DNA from: an uncultured Clostridiaceae bacterium
GTDB lineage: Bacteria > Bacillota > Clostridia > TANB77 > CAG-508
Direction of reading: 5' to 3'
Assembly: GCA_949927585.1 (NCBI GenBank)
Contig: CATLFA010000010.1
Coordinates: 1 to 50,826, forward strand
DNA length: 50,826 nucleotides
Position numbers and translations under genes: made by a program. The notes under the pieces were generated by a model. The model did not search any database and was not told the origin of the DNA. It saw only the letters and a list, made by a program, of their open reading frames with translations. Each line of letters starts with the position of its first letter. Positions within the stretch are counted from its first letter, which is position 1. Positions 9,418 to 18,835 of the stretch are shown here, piece by piece.

Positions 9418-10101
9418 TTATAAATCTCTTATTAAATCATTATATTCATTTACTAATTTTTGTGTACTAAATTGTATTTGTTTTCCTTGTACTTCCCACT
9501 TTCCTTTATTATTTATTAATAAGTCTATTACTTTTTCTTGAGTATCTAATATATTATTTATAGTAGTACTTGCTTCTTCTAAACTCTTTACCATTTGTTT
9601 TAAGTCTTCTTCCATTTTGTCTCCTAGCATTAGCTCTCTATATAGTTCTACAAAATTACTGTCTAAGTTTTTATTTTCTATCTCTTGCATCATTTTTTCT
9701 TCACTTGTCATATTTATTAGTAAATTCATTTTTTCATTAAAATCTGTTTTTGTTTTACTTATATATTCTTTTGAATTTGTAAATTCTGGTCCATCATTTT
9801 TATAATTATCTACTGTTAAAATTTCTGCCATTTTTTTGTCTTGCATTATATTCATTGCTTCTTTTATATTAATAGAATAATTATTTAAATATTCTTTTAT
9901 TGTTTTTTCTACTACAGCATAATCTCCTTTTGTTTTTATTGTCATATCTATTTCATCTTTAGTTATGTCTGATTTTCCTATTGTGTCTACTTCTTTTCTT
10001 AAAGTAACTCCTTGTTTTAAATCTAAAGTAGCAAAGTAACCTATTACCCCTACTATAATTAATGCTAATATTGCAACTATTACAATTATTTTCTTTTTCA
10101 T
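9418..10101 (-). CDS. Unknown membrane-anchored protein
   Basis: 227 residues, not recognised. One N-terminal membrane segment (about 4-26, IIVIVAILALIIVGVIGYF) leads into a helical, charged outer domain rich in Lys and Glu with likely coiled-coil stretches (about 120-200). There is no lipobox cysteine. The start has AAAAGGAGG upstream. It follows obg by 22 nt and so is probably cotranscribed with it; the obg link may be only positional. Confidence 0.85.
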   Translation of the reverse strand: MKKKIIVIVAILALIIVGVIGYFATLDLKQGVTLRKEVDTIGKSDITKDEIDMTIKTKGDYAVVEKTIKEYLNNYSINIKEAMNIMQDKKMAEILTVDNYKNDGPEFTNSKEYISKTKTDFNEKMNLLINMTSEEKMMQEIENKNLDSNFVELYRELMLGDKMEEDLKQMVKSLEEASTTINNILDTQEKVIDLLINNKGKWEVQGKQIQFSTQKLVNEYNDLIRDL

Positions 10102-10123
10102 TTCATTTTCCTCCTTTTATTTT

Positions 10124-11396
<1,273 letters not shown>

Positions 11397-11410
11397 TTTA
11401 TTCTCCATTT

Positions 11411-11938
11411 CTATAAAGTATATTCTTTTATTTCACAATTTTTTAATCCTAAGTTTAGAAATCTTCCATCTTCTGGTATTCCATTAAAATATCCGTAGAA
11501 TGCTTTTGATATCCCACTATGTGCTACTATGAGTACACTTTTATAATTTTCTTGTTTTAGTTTATCTAAAAATTTATATACTCGTCCAAAAAACAATTTT
11601 ATATTTTCAGATGTACCATATTGTATAGTTGTATAATAATTCCAATATTCCTCTCTGTTTGTTACTTCTAATGGCTTTCCACTTAAATCTCCACAGCTTC
11701 GTTCTCTTATCATATCATCATAAATAATTTTATTATTATTTATATTTAATATATCTGCTGTATGTTTTGCTCTCGTTAGTGGAGATGAAATAATAATATC
11801 AAATTTCATATTTTTAATTTTATCTTTTAATTCTTCTGCTTGAGCTATTCCTAGTTCTGTTAAATCTTCGTCCTCTGTATTGTATTGACTTATAGCATTA
11901 TGACGAACTTGACCATGTCTTACTATATATACTTTCAT
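11411..11938 (-). CDS. Histidine phosphatase family protein (copy 1)
   Basis: 175 residues of the phosphoglycerate-mutase-like phosphatase superfamily. The catalytic phospho-His is in VRHGQVRHN, the second Arg in [11 protein letters not shown], the acid in [12 protein letters not shown], and the second His in [12 protein letters not shown]. The longer frame from 11980 is not used: ATG 11938 has GGAGGAATAA directly upstream and starts the family core. It is a tandem duplicate of the next gene upstream (same motifs and same ending [18 protein letters not shown]) and sits just ahead of obg. Substrate unknown. Confidence 0.92.
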   Translation of the reverse strand: MKVYIVRHGQVRHNAISQYNTEDEDLTELGIAQAEELKDKIKNMKFDIIISSPLTRAKHTADILNINNNKIIYDDMIRERSCGDLSGKPLEVTNREEYWNYYTTIQYGTSENIKLFFGRVYKFLDKLKQENYKSVLIVAHSGISKAFYGYFNGIPEDGRFLNLGLKNCEIKEYTL

Positions 11939-11952
11939 TTTATTCCTCCATT

Positions 11953-12483
11953 TTATAAAATGTATTCTTTCATTTCGCAATTTTTTAATCCTAAATCAAA
12001 AAAGCTTCCGTCTTCTGGTATACCATTGAAATATCCATAAAATGCTTTTGATACTCCACTGTGAGTTACTATTAATACTTTGTCATAATTTTTAGTTTTC
12101 AATTCTTCTAAAAAAATAAATACTCTTTCAAAAAAATCCTTAATATTTTCAGCATTTCCATGGTTTTTAATAGAATAATAATTCCAATAGTCCATTCTAT
12201 ATGCATTGTCTTCTACTGGTTGTCCACTTAATTTACCACAGTTTCTTTCTCTTAGTCTTTCGTCAATTATAATTTTTGTATTATTTGTATTTAATATTTC
12301 TGCTGTATGTACTGCTCTTAAATATGGCGATACATATATAATGTCAAAATTTATATTTTTAATTATTTTACTTAATTCTTTTGCTTGCTTAATTCCTAGT
12401 TCTGTCAAGTCTTCAAATGGATTTGTATGCTTTTTTAACACATTACTCATAATTTGGCCATGTCTAGTTATATATACTTTCAT
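11953..12483 (-). CDS. Histidine phosphatase family protein (copy 2)
   Basis: 176 residues. The motifs are TRHGQIMSN, VSPYLRAVHTAE, RERNCGKLSGQP and [19 protein letters not shown]. The gene is closely similar along its whole length to the copy at 11411, so the two arose by tandem duplication. They are separated by 14 nt and will be cotranscribed. The ribosome site is AAAGGAAAG. Whether both are active on the same substrate cannot be told. Confidence 0.92.
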   Translation of the reverse strand: MKVYITRHGQIMSNVLKKHTNPFEDLTELGIKQAKELSKIIKNINFDIIYVSPYLRAVHTAEILNTNNTKIIIDERLRERNCGKLSGQPVEDNAYRMDYWNYYSIKNHGNAENIKDFFERVFIFLEELKTKNYDKVLIVTHSGVSKAFYGYFNGIPEDGSFFDLGLKNCEMKEYIL

Positions 12484-12512
12484 TTTACTTTCCTTTATAT
12501 TTTATTTAAGTA

Positions 12513-12653
12513 ATTACATTGGAGTGCGGGCGATTATTAATCGCCCCTACATCTTTTTAGGCTAAATTTTAAAAATCAAATTTTAGTTATTATTTCGAAT
12601 AAGTTGCCAAAATTCTGACCTCTAACTTCAGTCTTCTTATTCAAAATAACTTA
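12513..12653. repeat. Palindromes between trpS and phosphatases
   Basis: A short palindrome gggcgattattaatcgccc sits at about 12527-12545. Next comes an inverted repeat with arms agttattatttcgaataag (about 12584-12602) and cttattcaaaataactt (about 12638-12654). The second arm overlaps the last codons and stop of trpS, so the trpS mRNA end folds back on its own coding tail. Confidence 0.6.
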
Positions 12654-13650
12654 ATTTCATTGCTCCCTTTACTTTTTTCATTGTTTGTTTTGCTACTTGC
12701 TGTGCTTTTTTTGTTCCTTCCATTAGAATTTTATCTACTTCTTCTGGGTGTTCTTCATAGTATGCTCTTTTTTCTCTTATTGGTTTTAGCGTTTCTGATA
12801 TGTTTTTTGCAAGTTGTTTTTTACATGCCACACAGCCCCTTGCTCCAGCTCTGCATTCTTCACATACTGTTTTTACTTCGTTTTCTGTACTAAATAATTT
12901 GTGGTAGTATGATACCATACATATATCTGGGTTTCCTTTATCATCTTTTCTTATTCTTCCTGGGTCTGTTACTGCACTCATTACTTTTTTTGTTATTTCT
13001 TCTTCACTATCTGATAAGTATATTGCATTTCCTAAAGATTTTCCCATTTTTTCGTTTCCGTCTAGTCCTTTTATTCTTTTTCCACTTGATAATACTGGCT
13101 CTGGCTCTACTAAAACTTCTCCATATATACTATTAAATTTTCTTACTATTTCTCTACATTGTTCTATTAGTGGAAGTTGGTCTTCTCCTACTGGTATCAA
13201 TGCTCCTTCGAAACATGTTATATCTGCTGCTTGGCTTACTGGATAACCTAGGAAACCATATGTTACACTTTCTCCAAATAATTCTTTCTTTTGAGCTATT
13301 TCAGTTTTTACTGTTGGGTTTCTTTGAAGTCTTGCTATTGTTACTAGGTTTGAATAAAATACTGTAAGCTCTGCTACTTCTGGTATCATAGATTGTATAT
13401 ATATTGTTGTTTTTTTAGGGTCTATTCCACACGCTAAATAATCCATTGCTACTTCCCTTACATTTTTATGTACTTTTTCTGGGTTATTAAAGTTATCTGT
13501 TAATGCTTGCACATCTGCTATTAATATATATGGGTCATATTCATCTGAATTTTGCAGTTCTACTCTCTTTTTTAATGAGCCAAAGTAATGACCTATATGC
13601 AATTTTCCTGTTGGTCTATCTCCTGTTAATATTCTTTTCTTCTCTGACAT
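12637..13650 (-). CDS. trpS: Tryptophanyl-tRNA synthetase
   Basis: Charges tRNA-Trp. A class I synthetase of 337 residues with the HIGH motif in GKLHIGHYFGSL and the KMSKS equivalent in GNEKMGKSLGNAI. A Cys cluster, CEECRAGARGCVACKKQ, lies near the end as in one bacterial TrpRS subgroup. The start follows GGAGG. A promoter lies 190 nt upstream. The leader shows no T-box core or antiterminator motif, so this gene does not seem to be under T-box control. Confidence 0.97.
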   Translation of the reverse strand: MSEKKRILTGDRPTGKLHIGHYFGSLKKRVELQNSDEYDPYILIADVQALTDNFNNPEKVHKNVREVAMDYLACGIDPKKTTIYIQSMIPEVAELTVFYSNLVTIARLQRNPTVKTEIAQKKELFGESVTYGFLGYPVSQAADITCFEGALIPVGEDQLPLIEQCREIVRKFNSIYGEVLVEPEPVLSSGKRIKGLDGNEKMGKSLGNAIYLSDSEEEITKKVMSAVTDPGRIRKDDKGNPDICMVSYYHKLFSTENEVKTVCEECRAGARGCVACKKQLAKNISETLKPIREKRAYYEEHPEEVDKILMEGTKKAQQVAKQTMKKVKGAMKLSYFE

Positions 13651-13835
13651 TTAGTTTCCTCCATTTTATAATATTTGTTCAAGTTTTTTCTCTAGCTTTT
13701 TAAATTCTATTATATATTTATTTTTTATATCATTATATATTCTTCTTGATTTTTGTTTGTCATATAAATGTGAATGTTCATTTCTTGATAAAATAAATAT
13801 TTTGCAATATTTATACTTCTTTTTCTTTCTATTAT

Positions 13836-13864
13836 ATTATAACTAATTATTGTTTTTTTTACAA
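13836..13864 (-). promoter_or_regulatory. trpS promoter
   Basis: TTGTAA (13859-13864), 17-bp spacer, TATAAT (13836-13841) on the minus strand. The leader at 13651-13829 is about 180 nt. It contains a frame without any standard start codon (ending KKLEKKLEQIL), which may be a remnant. Confidence 0.7.
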
Positions 13865-13889
13865 GTGTATTATTAAAACTTATAAACAC

Positions 13890-13919
13890 AAAAATAGAGC
13901 CAAATTTAGCTCTATTTTT
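13890..13919. terminator. Bidirectional terminator
   Basis: The arms aaaaatagagc and gctctattttt enclose an 8-base loop. It ends the foreign gene at 13947 on the minus strand. Confidence 0.88.
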
Positions 13920-13946
13920 GTATTACTCATTTGGAGTAGTCTAATA

Positions 13947-14378
13947 TCAGTCCATGTCTCCAACGGCATCCAGCAAATCTTCAATTCTTTCCTGAACGAA
14001 TTCCCGCTTTGTTACGGTGTCTATAGCTTTTGACAGGTTTGCCTTTACTTCTACCCGCCGCTGCTCCTCGCTGGCAATATAAGTTACAGTATCTGCATAA
14101 TAGCCAAAAGCGTCTGCTGTGCTACGTGCCTCTTCTGCGCTGATACCGCCTCTCATTTTGGCTTTAATGAGGTTTCCGACCGAGAAAGACTTTTTGACGT
14201 TTTTCAGGTCCTCCCCTGAACTTGTCAGATTGATATCAATCTCATCAATCTGTTTTTCATAGTCGCTCACCTTACATTTCCCTTCTGCCACGCGTGACTT
14301 TACTTTTTCAAGCAATCTCCGTACTGCGCCGATTTCCTGTTCCAAGTTCATTTCATTAGCATTGTTTTCTACTGTCAT
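13947..14378 (-). CDS. Unknown, compositionally foreign gene
   Basis: 143 residues, not recognised. It is helical, with two likely coiled-coil stretches (about 10-60 and 95-140) and no membrane segment. Base composition is close to balanced while its neighbours are very AT-rich. It freely uses codons the rest of the window avoids, including in-frame CGG arginine at several places (in GAVRRLL, EEQRRVEV and TKREFV). That marks recent acquisition. It has its own promoter, a strong ribosome site (AAGGAGG) and a terminator, and so came or settled as a complete unit. If CGG is a frameshift codon in this host, the gene would be misread. Confidence 0.85.
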   Translation of the reverse strand: MTVENNANEMNLEQEIGAVRRLLEKVKSRVAEGKCKVSDYEKQIDEIDINLTSSGEDLKNVKKSFSVGNLIKAKMRGGISAEEARSTADAFGYYADTVTYIASEEQRRVEVKANLSKAIDTVTKREFVQERIEDLLDAVGDMD

Positions 14379-14432
14379 ACTAAAACCCCTCCTTAGAGTT
14401 TATTTGAAATTAATATTATTGATTACATTCAT

Positions 14433-14461
14433 ATTATAGCATAAGTTTTCATAATACGCAA
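14433..14461 (-). promoter_or_regulatory. Promoter of the foreign gene
   Basis: TTGCGT (14456-14461), 17-bp spacer ending in TGC, TATAAT (14433-14438) on the minus strand, an extended -10 promoter. Confidence 0.7.
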
Positions 14462-14516
14462 TAGCTTTATGTATATTTATTGCTAATTTTATGTAATTTT
14501 TCAATAATTATATTCT

Positions 14517-14664
14517 AATGAAACTCACCTTCTTCGTTTTATTACACATAAGTTATCTGTAACTCACTAAAGTTCGGACACCTAATTTAACTATTGTGGA
14601 TGACTTTCTTTTGAAAATAAAATTATTTATTTTCACTTCAAATTGCGTAGGCTCAAAGTTTCAT
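14517..14664. repeat. Dispersed spacer repeat, copy B (MITE-like)
   Basis: It is bounded by atgaaact and agtttcat, an 8-bp terminal inverted repeat. The interior matches copy A (9243-9345) in opposite orientation. A related fragment, cataacttatctctaactcgct, is at about 17732-17752. It holds no open frame of note. The design suggests a non-autonomous mobile element or its remains. Confidence 0.6.
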
Positions 14665-14682
14665 AGGGTTTTCTAAGAATAT

Positions 14683-14722
14683 AAAAAATAAGGAACTCCT
14701 TTAATAAGAATTCCTTATTTTT
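14683..14722. terminator. Terminator after rpmA
   Basis: The arms aaaaataaggaa and ttccttattttt enclose a 16-base loop, followed by further T on the plus side and by a T-run on the minus side. It ends the rplU-rpmA transcript. Confidence 0.85.
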
Positions 14723-14730
14723 ATTTATTG

Positions 14731-15000
14731 TTATGCTTGTGCTTCCTCTACTGGGTAAACACTTACTTTCTTTTTATCTTTTCCTAATCTTTCAAATTTA
14801 ACTGTTCCATCTTTTAATGCAAATAATGTATCATCGCTTCCGATTCCTACATTTGTTCCTGGATGGAATTTTGTTCCTCTTTGTCTTACTAGGATATTTC
14901 CTGCTAGAACAAATTGTCCATCAGCTCTTTTTAGCCCAAGACGTTTTGACTCACTGTCTCTACCGTTCTTAACACTACCTTGACCTTTCTTATGAGCCAT
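14731..15000 (-). CDS. rpmA: Ribosomal protein L27
   Basis: Large-subunit protein whose N-terminus reaches the peptidyl-transferase centre. 89 residues, beginning [20 protein letters not shown]. Most Firmicutes make L27 with an extra N-terminal peptide that the protease Prp removes, and carry prp between rplU and rpmA. Here the protein starts directly at the mature form: an in-frame TGA lies 9 nt before the ATG, and no gene lies between rplU and rpmA. The ribosome site is GGGAGTGAG. Confidence 0.97.
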   Translation of the reverse strand: MAHKKGQGSVKNGRDSESKRLGLKRADGQFVLAGNILVRQRGTKFHPGTNVGIGSDDTLFALKDGTVKFERLGKDKKKVSVYPVEEAQA

Positions 15001-15051
15001 GTTTTCTCACTCCCTTCTTCTAGGTTTGTTTTTATATCTCTTTTTATTTAA

Positions 15052-15453
15052 CTATGCTTCTAATGTTGCTTTTTTTGTAGTAGCTTTTTTAGTTGTTGCT
15101 GGTTTTTCTGCTACTTCTTCTGTTTTTGCAACTTTTTCAGCAGCTAATGCTATTTTTGTTATTTGAACTTTTGTATATGGTTGTCTGTGTCCTTGTGTTC
15201 TTCTATAGTTCTTTTTAGCTTTATATTTGTAAACTATAATTTTTTTACCTTTACCATGTTCAACTACTTTACCTTCTACTTTAGCACCTTTAACGTAAGG
15301 AGCACCTACTTCTACTTTTTTATCATTAGATACTAATACTACTTCTTTGAAAGTAACTTTTTTACCTTCTTCTGTATCTAATTTTTCGAAGAATACTACA
15401 TCTCCTTCTGATACTTTGTATTGCTTTCCACAGCTTTCAATTATTGCGTACAT
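15052..15453 (-). CDS. rplU: Ribosomal protein L21
   Basis: Large-subunit protein bound to 23S rRNA. The family core is [18 protein letters not shown] through [19 protein letters not shown], followed by an Ala/Lys/Thr-rich tail of about 30 residues ([13 protein letters not shown]) that L21 normally lacks or has in shorter form. The frame opens at 15492, but ATG 15453 is the start, with the strong site AAAGGGAGGTG. The leader is structured. Confidence 0.97.
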   Translation of the reverse strand: MYAIIESCGKQYKVSEGDVVFFEKLDTEEGKKVTFKEVVLVSNDKKVEVGAPYVKGAKVEGKVVEHGKGKKIIVYKYKAKKNYRRTQGHRQPYTKVQITKIALAAEKVAKTEEVAEKPATTKKATTKKATLEA

Positions 15454-15552
15454 TAACGTACACCTCCCTTTATATGTATACTCGCTAAGCATAAAATACT
15501 AGGCAGCTAATTATTTCATTAACATTTTGTGCCCGACCTAGGCGGCTTACAG
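15454..15552 (-). ncRNA. Candidate L21 leader
   Basis: The roughly 100-nt untranslated leader of rplU contains two CCTAG-centred hairpins: GCCGCCTAGGTCGGGC, and CTAG...CTTAG just ahead of the ribosome site. Structured L21 leaders that control rplU are known in Firmicutes. I cannot match this to that family without a covariance search. Confidence 0.45.
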
Positions 15553-15558
15553 TTAAAT

Positions 15559-15587
15559 ATTTTAACATATTATTCCTTACTTGTCAA
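15559..15587 (-). promoter_or_regulatory. rplU promoter
   Basis: TTGACA (15582-15587), 17-bp spacer ending in TGT, TAAAAT (15559-15564) on the minus strand. It overlaps the end of the metallophosphoesterase gene. Confidence 0.85.
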
Positions 15588-16293
15588 TTATTTTTAGCTT
15601 AAAACCTAAATAATCTCCACTAATTAAGTAAAAATCTATTCCTTCTACATTTCCTTCTACCGCTTCTTTATGAGAACTTGAATGTAAGTGCCCATAATAG
15701 CATTTTTTTACATTATATTTTTTGATAACTTCTAAAAACTCAGAATCATAAGTATATTCATTTTTCATTTTATTTTTTGTAATTGGTGGATAATGCATTA
15801 TGCATATTAAGTCTTTTTCTTCTCCATACTTTTCAATTGCATCTTTTATAGAAAGTTCTAATCTATTTGATTCTCTCTTAATCATTTTCTCACTGTTTTC
15901 CGAATCCAAAAGAGCCCATCCTCTTGTTCCTACTATTATTTTATCTTCAATTTCAAAACTATTATTATACAAAAAATCTATATTATCGAAATCGTTTTCT
16001 TTTAAATATTCCCTCATATTCTTTAACGTAGTCCACCAATAATCATGGTTTCCTTTTAATAATATCTTTTTACCTGGAAGACTATTTAAATATTCAAAAT
16101 CTTTATATGTATCTTGTAAATATGTCGCCCACGAAAAGTCACCAGCAATAATTACAGTATCTTCATTGCTTACTTTTTCTTTCCAATCATCTTTTAATTT
16201 ATCAGTATAACCTTTCCATTCACTACCAAATATATCCATTGGTTTGTCTATACCAAAAGGCAAATGTAAGTCTCCTATAACATATATAGCCAT
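15577..16293 (-). CDS. Calcineurin-like metallophosphoesterase
   Basis: 238 residues. Metal ligands are visible in order: GDLHLPFG, IIAGDFSWA, LLKGNHDYWW, IMHYPP and CYYGHLHSSS, the complete set for a dinuclear metal phosphoesterase. The frame runs up to 16356, but those extra codons are read through an intergenic repeat. ATG 16293 has AAAAGGAGAAG and begins the family core. Substrate unknown; cytoplasmic. Confidence 0.93.
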   Translation of the reverse strand: MAIYVIGDLHLPFGIDKPMDIFGSEWKGYTDKLKDDWKEKVSNEDTVIIAGDFSWATYLQDTYKDFEYLNSLPGKKILLKGNHDYWWTTLKNMREYLKENDFDNIDFLYNNSFEIEDKIIVGTRGWALLDSENSEKMIKRESNRLELSIKDAIEKYGEEKDLICIMHYPPITKNKMKNEYTYDSEFLEVIKKYNVKKCYYGHLHSSSHKEAVEGNVEGIDFYLISGDYLGFKLKIIDK

Positions 16294-16307
16294 ATCTTCT
16301 CCTTTTT

Positions 16308-16359
16308 GAGTCAAAAGGGACGGCCTTTTTTGACTCAAAATAGTCAAAAGGGACACCCC
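16308..16359. repeat. Inverted repeat, left arm
   Basis: About 52 bp, containing gagtcaaaagggacggcc, tttttgactc and agtcaaaagggacac. It is almost identical, inverted, to 16586-16639. The pair encloses the 42-residue gene at 16417. Confidence 0.9.
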
Positions 16360-16416
16360 TTTTTATATTAATTTTTCTTTTAAATTTATAGTTATTCTCT
16401 ATATTTCTCGTTCTTT

Positions 16417-16545
16417 TTACTGTTCGATTGCTTTTGCTAATTCATCATCTACTTCTTTCATTGTCAGAATTGGTAATCCCTCTACCTTTATTCCTCTTTC
16501 CCATTCAATTCTTCTTTGTTTTTGAGAAACTTCACCTTCACTCAT
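16417..16545 (-). CDS. Unknown 42-residue protein
   Basis: A small gene with a good ribosome site (AAGGAGG, 12 nt before ATG). The peptide opens MSEGEVSQKQRRIEWERGIK and ends MKEVDDELAKAIEQ; it is charged and helical, with no membrane segment. Not recognised. It lies exactly between two inverted 52-bp repeats, so it may be cargo of a small mobile unit. No promoter is obvious; it could be read from the tsaD transcript. Confidence 0.6.
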   Translation of the reverse strand: MSEGEVSQKQRRIEWERGIKVEGLPILTMKEVDDELAKAIEQ

Positions 16546-16585
16546 TTTATTATTGGCCTCCTTCAATGTTTAATTTTTTTAGTCA

Positions 16586-16639
16586 AAGGTGTGTCCCTTT
16601 TGACTATTTTGAGTCAAAAAAGGCCGTCCCTTTTGACTC
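16586..16639. repeat. Inverted repeat, right arm
   Basis: Partner of 16308-16359. It is followed by another perfect palindrome, aaaagggacgtccctttt (about 16660-16677), which includes the stop codon of tsaD. Confidence 0.9.
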
Positions 16640-16675
16640 GTTTTGGTAATCTTTTTTGAAAAAGGGACGTCCCTT

Positions 16676-17677
16676 TTAGTTGATTTTTAAATTTGGTACT
16701 GCATTTAGGTGTAATGTTGATGTTATTTTGTTTATGTAGTTATAGTATCCAGCTGAGGCTATCATTGCGGCGTTGTCGGTGCATAGTATTGGTTCTGGAT
16801 AGTATACTTTAATTCCTTTTGTCTCTTCTAATTCTTGGAATCTTTCTCTTATATACCAGTTTGCTGATACTCCACCTGCTAAGGCTATTGTTTTTAAATT
16901 TAATTTTTCGCATGCCTTTATTGAGTTTTCTATTAGTACGTCTGTTACTGCTTTTTCGAAACTTGCTGCTAGGTCTGCTTTATTTAGGTCTGGTGTTTTA
17001 TGATTTAAGTTTATTACTGCTGTTTTTATTCCACTAAAGCTGAAGTCTAGGTTTTCGAAGTGCGTTTTTGGTAGTTGTATGCGTGGCTCTCCTTCTTTTG
17101 CTAGCTTGTCTATTTTTGGTCCTCCTGGGTAGCCTAAACCTATTACTCTTGCTACTTTATCAAAGGCTTCTCCTATTGCATCGTCTCTTGTTTTTCCTAT
17201 TATTTCAAATTCTTTGTAATTTTTTATATGTACTAAGTGTGTGTGCCCTCCTGATATTACAAAGGCTATAAATGGTGGTTTTAGTTCTTTATGTGTTATA
17301 TAGTTTGCTGCTATATGACCTTCTATGTGGTTTGTTCCTATTAGTGGTTTTCCTGATGCATATGCTAGTGCTTTTGCATATGATACTCCTACTAGTAATG
17401 CTCCTACTAGTCCTGGTCCGTAAGTACATGCTATTCCATCTATATCTTCTAGTTTTACATTTGCATCTTTTAGTGCTTTTTTTACAACATTTGAAATAGC
17501 TTCTACATGATTTCTAGAAGCTATTTCTGGTACTACTCCACCAAATTTTTCGTGTATTTCTATTTGTGAACTTATTACATTTGATAAAACTTCTTTTCCG
17601 TTTTTTACTACGGCTGCTGCTGTTTCATCACAACTTGATTCTATTCCTAATATTAATATATCTTTCATCTTTTTCAT
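16676..17677 (-). CDS. tsaD: tRNA threonylcarbamoyladenosine synthase TsaD
   Basis: Transfers threonylcarbamoyl to A37 of ANN-decoding tRNAs, with TsaB and TsaE. 333 residues of the ASKHA fold: [16 protein letters not shown] at the start, the metal site [32 protein letters not shown] and [13 protein letters not shown]. The start is either ATG 17677 or 17668 (MKDILILG); neither has a strong ribosome site. The last codon overlaps a palindromic repeat. Confidence 0.97.
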   Translation of the reverse strand: MKKMKDILILGIESSCDETAAAVVKNGKEVLSNVISSQIEIHEKFGGVVPEIASRNHVEAISNVVKKALKDANVKLEDIDGIACTYGPGLVGALLVGVSYAKALAYASGKPLIGTNHIEGHIAANYITHKELKPPFIAFVISGGHTHLVHIKNYKEFEIIGKTRDDAIGEAFDKVARVIGLGYPGGPKIDKLAKEGEPRIQLPKTHFENLDFSFSGIKTAVINLNHKTPDLNKADLAASFEKAVTDVLIENSIKACEKLNLKTIALAGGVSANWYIRERFQELEETKGIKVYYPEPILCTDNAAMIASAGYYNYINKITSTLHLNAVPNLKIN

Positions 17678-17718
17678 TTCTTTCTATTTTATTATAATTA
17701 TTTAAAATTCGAATAGCT

Positions 17719-17784
17719 GGCGATTACTCTGCATAACTTATCTCTAACTCGCTACTCGCTCGAAGAGCTAAGAAAAAAATCGCC
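17719..17784. repeat. GGCGATT...AATCGCC spacer repeat
   Basis: An inverted repeat with short arms ggcgatt and aatcgcc followed by cctaca. The interior contains cataacttatctctaactcgct, related to copies A and B above. Confidence 0.5.
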
Positions 17785-17819
17785 CCTACAATTAATTCAA
17801 TATTAAAATATTTTTATAT

Positions 17820-17912
17820 TGTAGGGTGCGGGCCTTGTGTCCGCCCGTCTTTTATAATTTTTTCATCAAATAATTTATTTTAGATGGGTAGACGCAAGGC
17901 CTACACCCTACA
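17820..17912. repeat. Long terminal-inverted-repeat element
   Basis: The arms tgtagggtgcgggccttgtg and cgcaaggcctacaccctaca (one mismatch region) bound an AT-rich core. GC-rich arms in an AT-rich spacer point to an inserted palindromic element. No open frame inside. Confidence 0.75.
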
Positions 17913-17942
17913 TCATTTTTTCAAATATAAATGATATTTCTA

Positions 17943-18719
17943 TTACATTATTCTTCCAAATAAATTTAGTATAAGTTTTAATATTCCTTCATATGCACCT
18001 GATATTATTGGTGATATTATCATTCCTGCTATTGGTGTTATCCATATTACTATAAATATTATATATAGTATTTGATAGTTTCTATCCATCCATTCTTTTG
18101 CATTATATGGTAAAAAATTTCTTAGTATTTTTGAACCATCTAATGGTGGTAGTGGTATTAGGTTAAATATTCCTAAACCTAAGTTTACAGATACACATAT
18201 CATTAACATTTGTATTATTACTGCTGTTACTTGGTTTGCAGTTACTATTTGCATTGTGTATGAAGTCATACTTATATAGCTATTTGTTGCAATTAGAGTT
18301 ATTCCTATTATTATACTAAATACTATTGCTAGTATGAAATTCATTAGTGGTCCTGCAAATGAAACTATTGCTTCACTTGCAGACATGCTTCTATCTCTAT
18401 TGAAATTTCTTGGATTTATTTCTACTGGTTTTCCCCAACCAAAACCTGCAAATACTAACATTATAGAACCTATTGGGTCTAAATGTGATAACGGATTTAG
18501 ATTTAGCCTTCCTTGCCTTCTTGGTGTGTCATCTCCTAATTTGTCTGCTGCAAATGCGTGTGCAAACTCATGAAAGGTTATTGCTATTAGTACTGCTGGT
18601 AATGTTAATACTAAATTTAACAATTTATCTTGGCTTGTAAGGTAACTCCCAATATTCATAATTATGAATATTGCTAGTATTACATATAATATTCTTTTAT
18701 CATATCCAAATGAAAACAT
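17943..18719 (-). CDS. Site-2 protease family membrane peptidase (M50)
   Basis: 258 residues with about six membrane segments. The zinc site is TFHEFAHAFAADKLGD (HExxH) and the third ligand region is NLIPLPPLDGSKIL (Asp of LDG). Members of this YwhC/RseP-like group cut proteins within the membrane, often to free regulators. There is no PDZ domain. AAGGAG precedes the ATG. No clear partner lies nearby. Confidence 0.93.
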   Translation of the reverse strand: MFSFGYDKRILYVILAIFIIMNIGSYLTSQDKLLNLVLTLPAVLIAITFHEFAHAFAADKLGDDTPRRQGRLNLNPLSHLDPIGSIMLVFAGFGWGKPVEINPRNFNRDRSMSASEAIVSFAGPLMNFILAIVFSIIIGITLIATNSYISMTSYTMQIVTANQVTAVIIQMLMICVSVNLGLGIFNLIPLPPLDGSKILRNFLPYNAKEWMDRNYQILYIIFIVIWITPIAGMIISPIISGAYEGILKLILNLFGRIM

Positions 18720-18835
18720 ATTTATAATCTCCTTATTTATCTTTCTATTTCATTTTAATTAAGTAATATACACAATTATTTAGTTCATATTTGTTTGTAT
18801 CATTCAATTAAATATACAAACTTAAATTTCAAATT

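Noticed and set aside
13651..13830. T-box riboswitch upstream of trpS (and of lysS)
   Set aside because: No T-box core sequence, specifier loop or antiterminator/terminator pair could be found in either leader.
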